Of a DNA stretch of 36,694 nt, positions 36,154-36,694 are shown one piece after another. The DNA comes from a virus. Location of the stretch: positions 1 through 36,694 of IMG/VR virus record IMGVR_UViG_3300042861_000957. One strand, written 5' to 3'. The translations under genes were made by a program, and so were the position numbers. Position 1 is the first letter of the stretch. Each line of letters starts with the position of its first letter. The notes below the pieces were generated by a model, which searched no databases, was not told where the DNA came from, and was given only the letters and a program-made list of their open reading frames with translations.

Positions 36154-36464
36154 ATAATCTGAAGGTTTTTTTCATTAAAGACATTAGTATATTCTTCAAC
36201 AACCCATTTTGGTTTATTTTGTCCCATTGCTTTAAAGTAGTGTCCCCACTTTTTCCAATCCTCATTATAAGTTTTTTGTTGGGCTTTTCTATACTTTTCG
36301 GCTTCACTTTGGTTATTGAATGTTAGTATTTTGTAATCTAGATTAATTAGGTTTTTAACGCTTACAACCGTATGCCAAATATCTGTAAGACTGGTTGTGT
36401 CTTTATTTAAAATTTCAAGAGTACCTAATTTTCTGGTTCTTTCAATAACTACGTATTTTTTCAT
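36150..36464 (-). CDS. Hypothetical protein, 104 residues
   Basis: The ATG at 36464 (MKKYVVIERTRKLGTLEILN) is preferred to a TTG at 36491 that overlaps the promoter. The first part has alternating strands, and the second has an aromatic helix (DWKKWGHYFKAMGQNKPKWV). No family recognised. It is the first gene after the promoter at 36489-36519 and so heads the nuclease/recombination operon. Confidence 0.6.
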   Translation of the reverse strand: MKKYVVIERTRKLGTLEILNKDTTSLTDIWHTVVSVKNLINLDYKILTFNNQSEAEKYRKAQQKTYNEDWKKWGHYFKAMGQNKPKWVVEEYTNVFNEKNLQII

Positions 36465-36488
36465 ACCGTATAAATTAATTATTAGGTA

Positions 36489-36519
36489 CAAAGATATATG
36501 TTTTTTTGATTAATCCAAA
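36489..36519 (-). promoter_or_regulatory. Bacteroidota-type promoter for recombination operon
   Basis: Minus strand: TTTG (36519-36516), 19-nt spacer, TATCTTTG (36496-36489). The -33 box lies within the last codons of the primase gene. It predicts a leader of about 20 nt before ATG at 36464. Confidence 0.7.
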
Positions 36520-36694
36520 ATTTTTACAAAAAAATCTTCAATTTGACCTTTCAAATCACAAACATCCCTATCTAAAGGTAGTTTTACAATTTTAATTCTA
36601 CCCCATAATTCACCACCATTAAGTTCGTGATATAGTTTAACTGCGTTTGTCCAAGCGTCACCATCAAGACATATTATTACATCCGCTTTTGCAT
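36510..36694 (-). CDS. DNA primase C-terminal part, TOPRIM domain (5' end outside window)
   Basis: The 60 visible residues read VIICLDGDAWTNAVKLYHEL, then NGGELWGRIKIVKLPLDRD, then VCDLKGQIEDFF. LDGDAWxxAxKLY followed by G(R/K)IxIVxLPxDxDVCDLxG is the end of a TOPRIM domain as in DnaG and T4 gp61-like phage primases; LDGDA is the D-x-D metal site and DxDVxDL the closing motif. The N-terminal zinc-binding and catalytic parts are beyond the right edge. It should make RNA primers with the phage helicase. Confidence 0.8.
   Translation of the reverse strand, partial: AKADVIICLDGDAWTNAVKLYHELNGGELWGRIKIVKLPLDRDVCDLKGQIEDFFVKILD

Noticed and set aside
36465-36491. TTG start for the 104-residue gene
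   Set aside because: It begins inside the -7 box of the promoter; the ATG at 36464 follows naturally.

Overview
The window looks like part of the genome of a large, T4-related tailed phage that infects a member of the Bacteroidota. The DNA is strongly AT-rich and densely packed with small overlapping genes. It encodes the recombination nuclease pair related to T4 gp46/gp47, the end of a TOPRIM-type primase, two sigma-70-family proteins, an amidase endolysin, a GIY-YIG homing endonuclease and many conserved small phage proteins. Two things point to the host phylum. Several operons start with the Bacteroidota promoter (TTTG, 19-20 nt, TAnnTTTG). Several proteins also carry features I know mainly from Bacteroidota: a histone H1-like Hc1 protein, an RpoD-like sigma close to the Bacteroidota type, and a rhomboid-tail-like (DUF6576-like) C-terminus. 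No capsid, tail or terminase gene was recognised, so the T4 relationship rests on gp46/gp47, the primase and general gene style.

Layout. 1-5.4 kb: mainly minus-strand accessory genes (Cys-rich protein, zincin-type metallopeptidase, metallophosphoesterase, WCT-domain protein, P-loop kinase), interrupted by a plus-strand ECF-like sigma factor. 5.4-9.6 kb: NUDIX hydrolase, DUF192 protein, a methyltransferase-DUF3310 fusion, small proteins and a long acidic protein. 9.7-12.4 kb: plus-strand genes, including the homing endonuclease, ending at a bidirectional terminator. 12.4-13.4 kb: a minus-strand redox operon (unknown protein, thioredoxin, glutaredoxin). 13.4-24.7 kb: probable late/virion-associated and lysis genes, including a 697-residue WCT/LRR protein, DnaJ, histone H1-like protein, zinc-ribbon protein, coiled-coil membrane proteins and amidase. 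24.7-25.6 kb: a conserved small gene followed by about 140 nt of apparently structured non-coding sequence. 25.6-29.5 kb: three tandem cytosine-C5 methyltransferases behind an RpoD-like sigma factor. 29.6-36.7 kb: the nucleic-acid metabolism operon (gp46-like, three small genes, gp47-like, zinc-ribbon protein, PD-(D/E)XK nuclease, primase end).

Two promoter classes can be read by eye. DNA-metabolism and several accessory operons carry the host-type promoter, and at three genes it lies exactly 4 nt before the ATG, implying leaderless mRNAs. Many genes of the 0.6-24.7 kb block instead have TATTTAT a few to about 18 nt before the ATG, a candidate phage late promoter. The phage carries both an RpoD-like and an ECF-like sigma that could take part in such switching.

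The most unusual candidate system is a group of otherwise unrelated proteins (metallopeptidase, ECF sigma, acidic protein, WCT/LRR protein, zinc-ribbon protein, one small protein) that share a short amphipathic basic N-terminal leader, in several cases ending near an (I/L/V)-x-E/(A/S) site like that cut by T4 prohead protease. I infer, without proof, that they are packaged in the capsid, which would make the ECF sigma an injected transcription factor.
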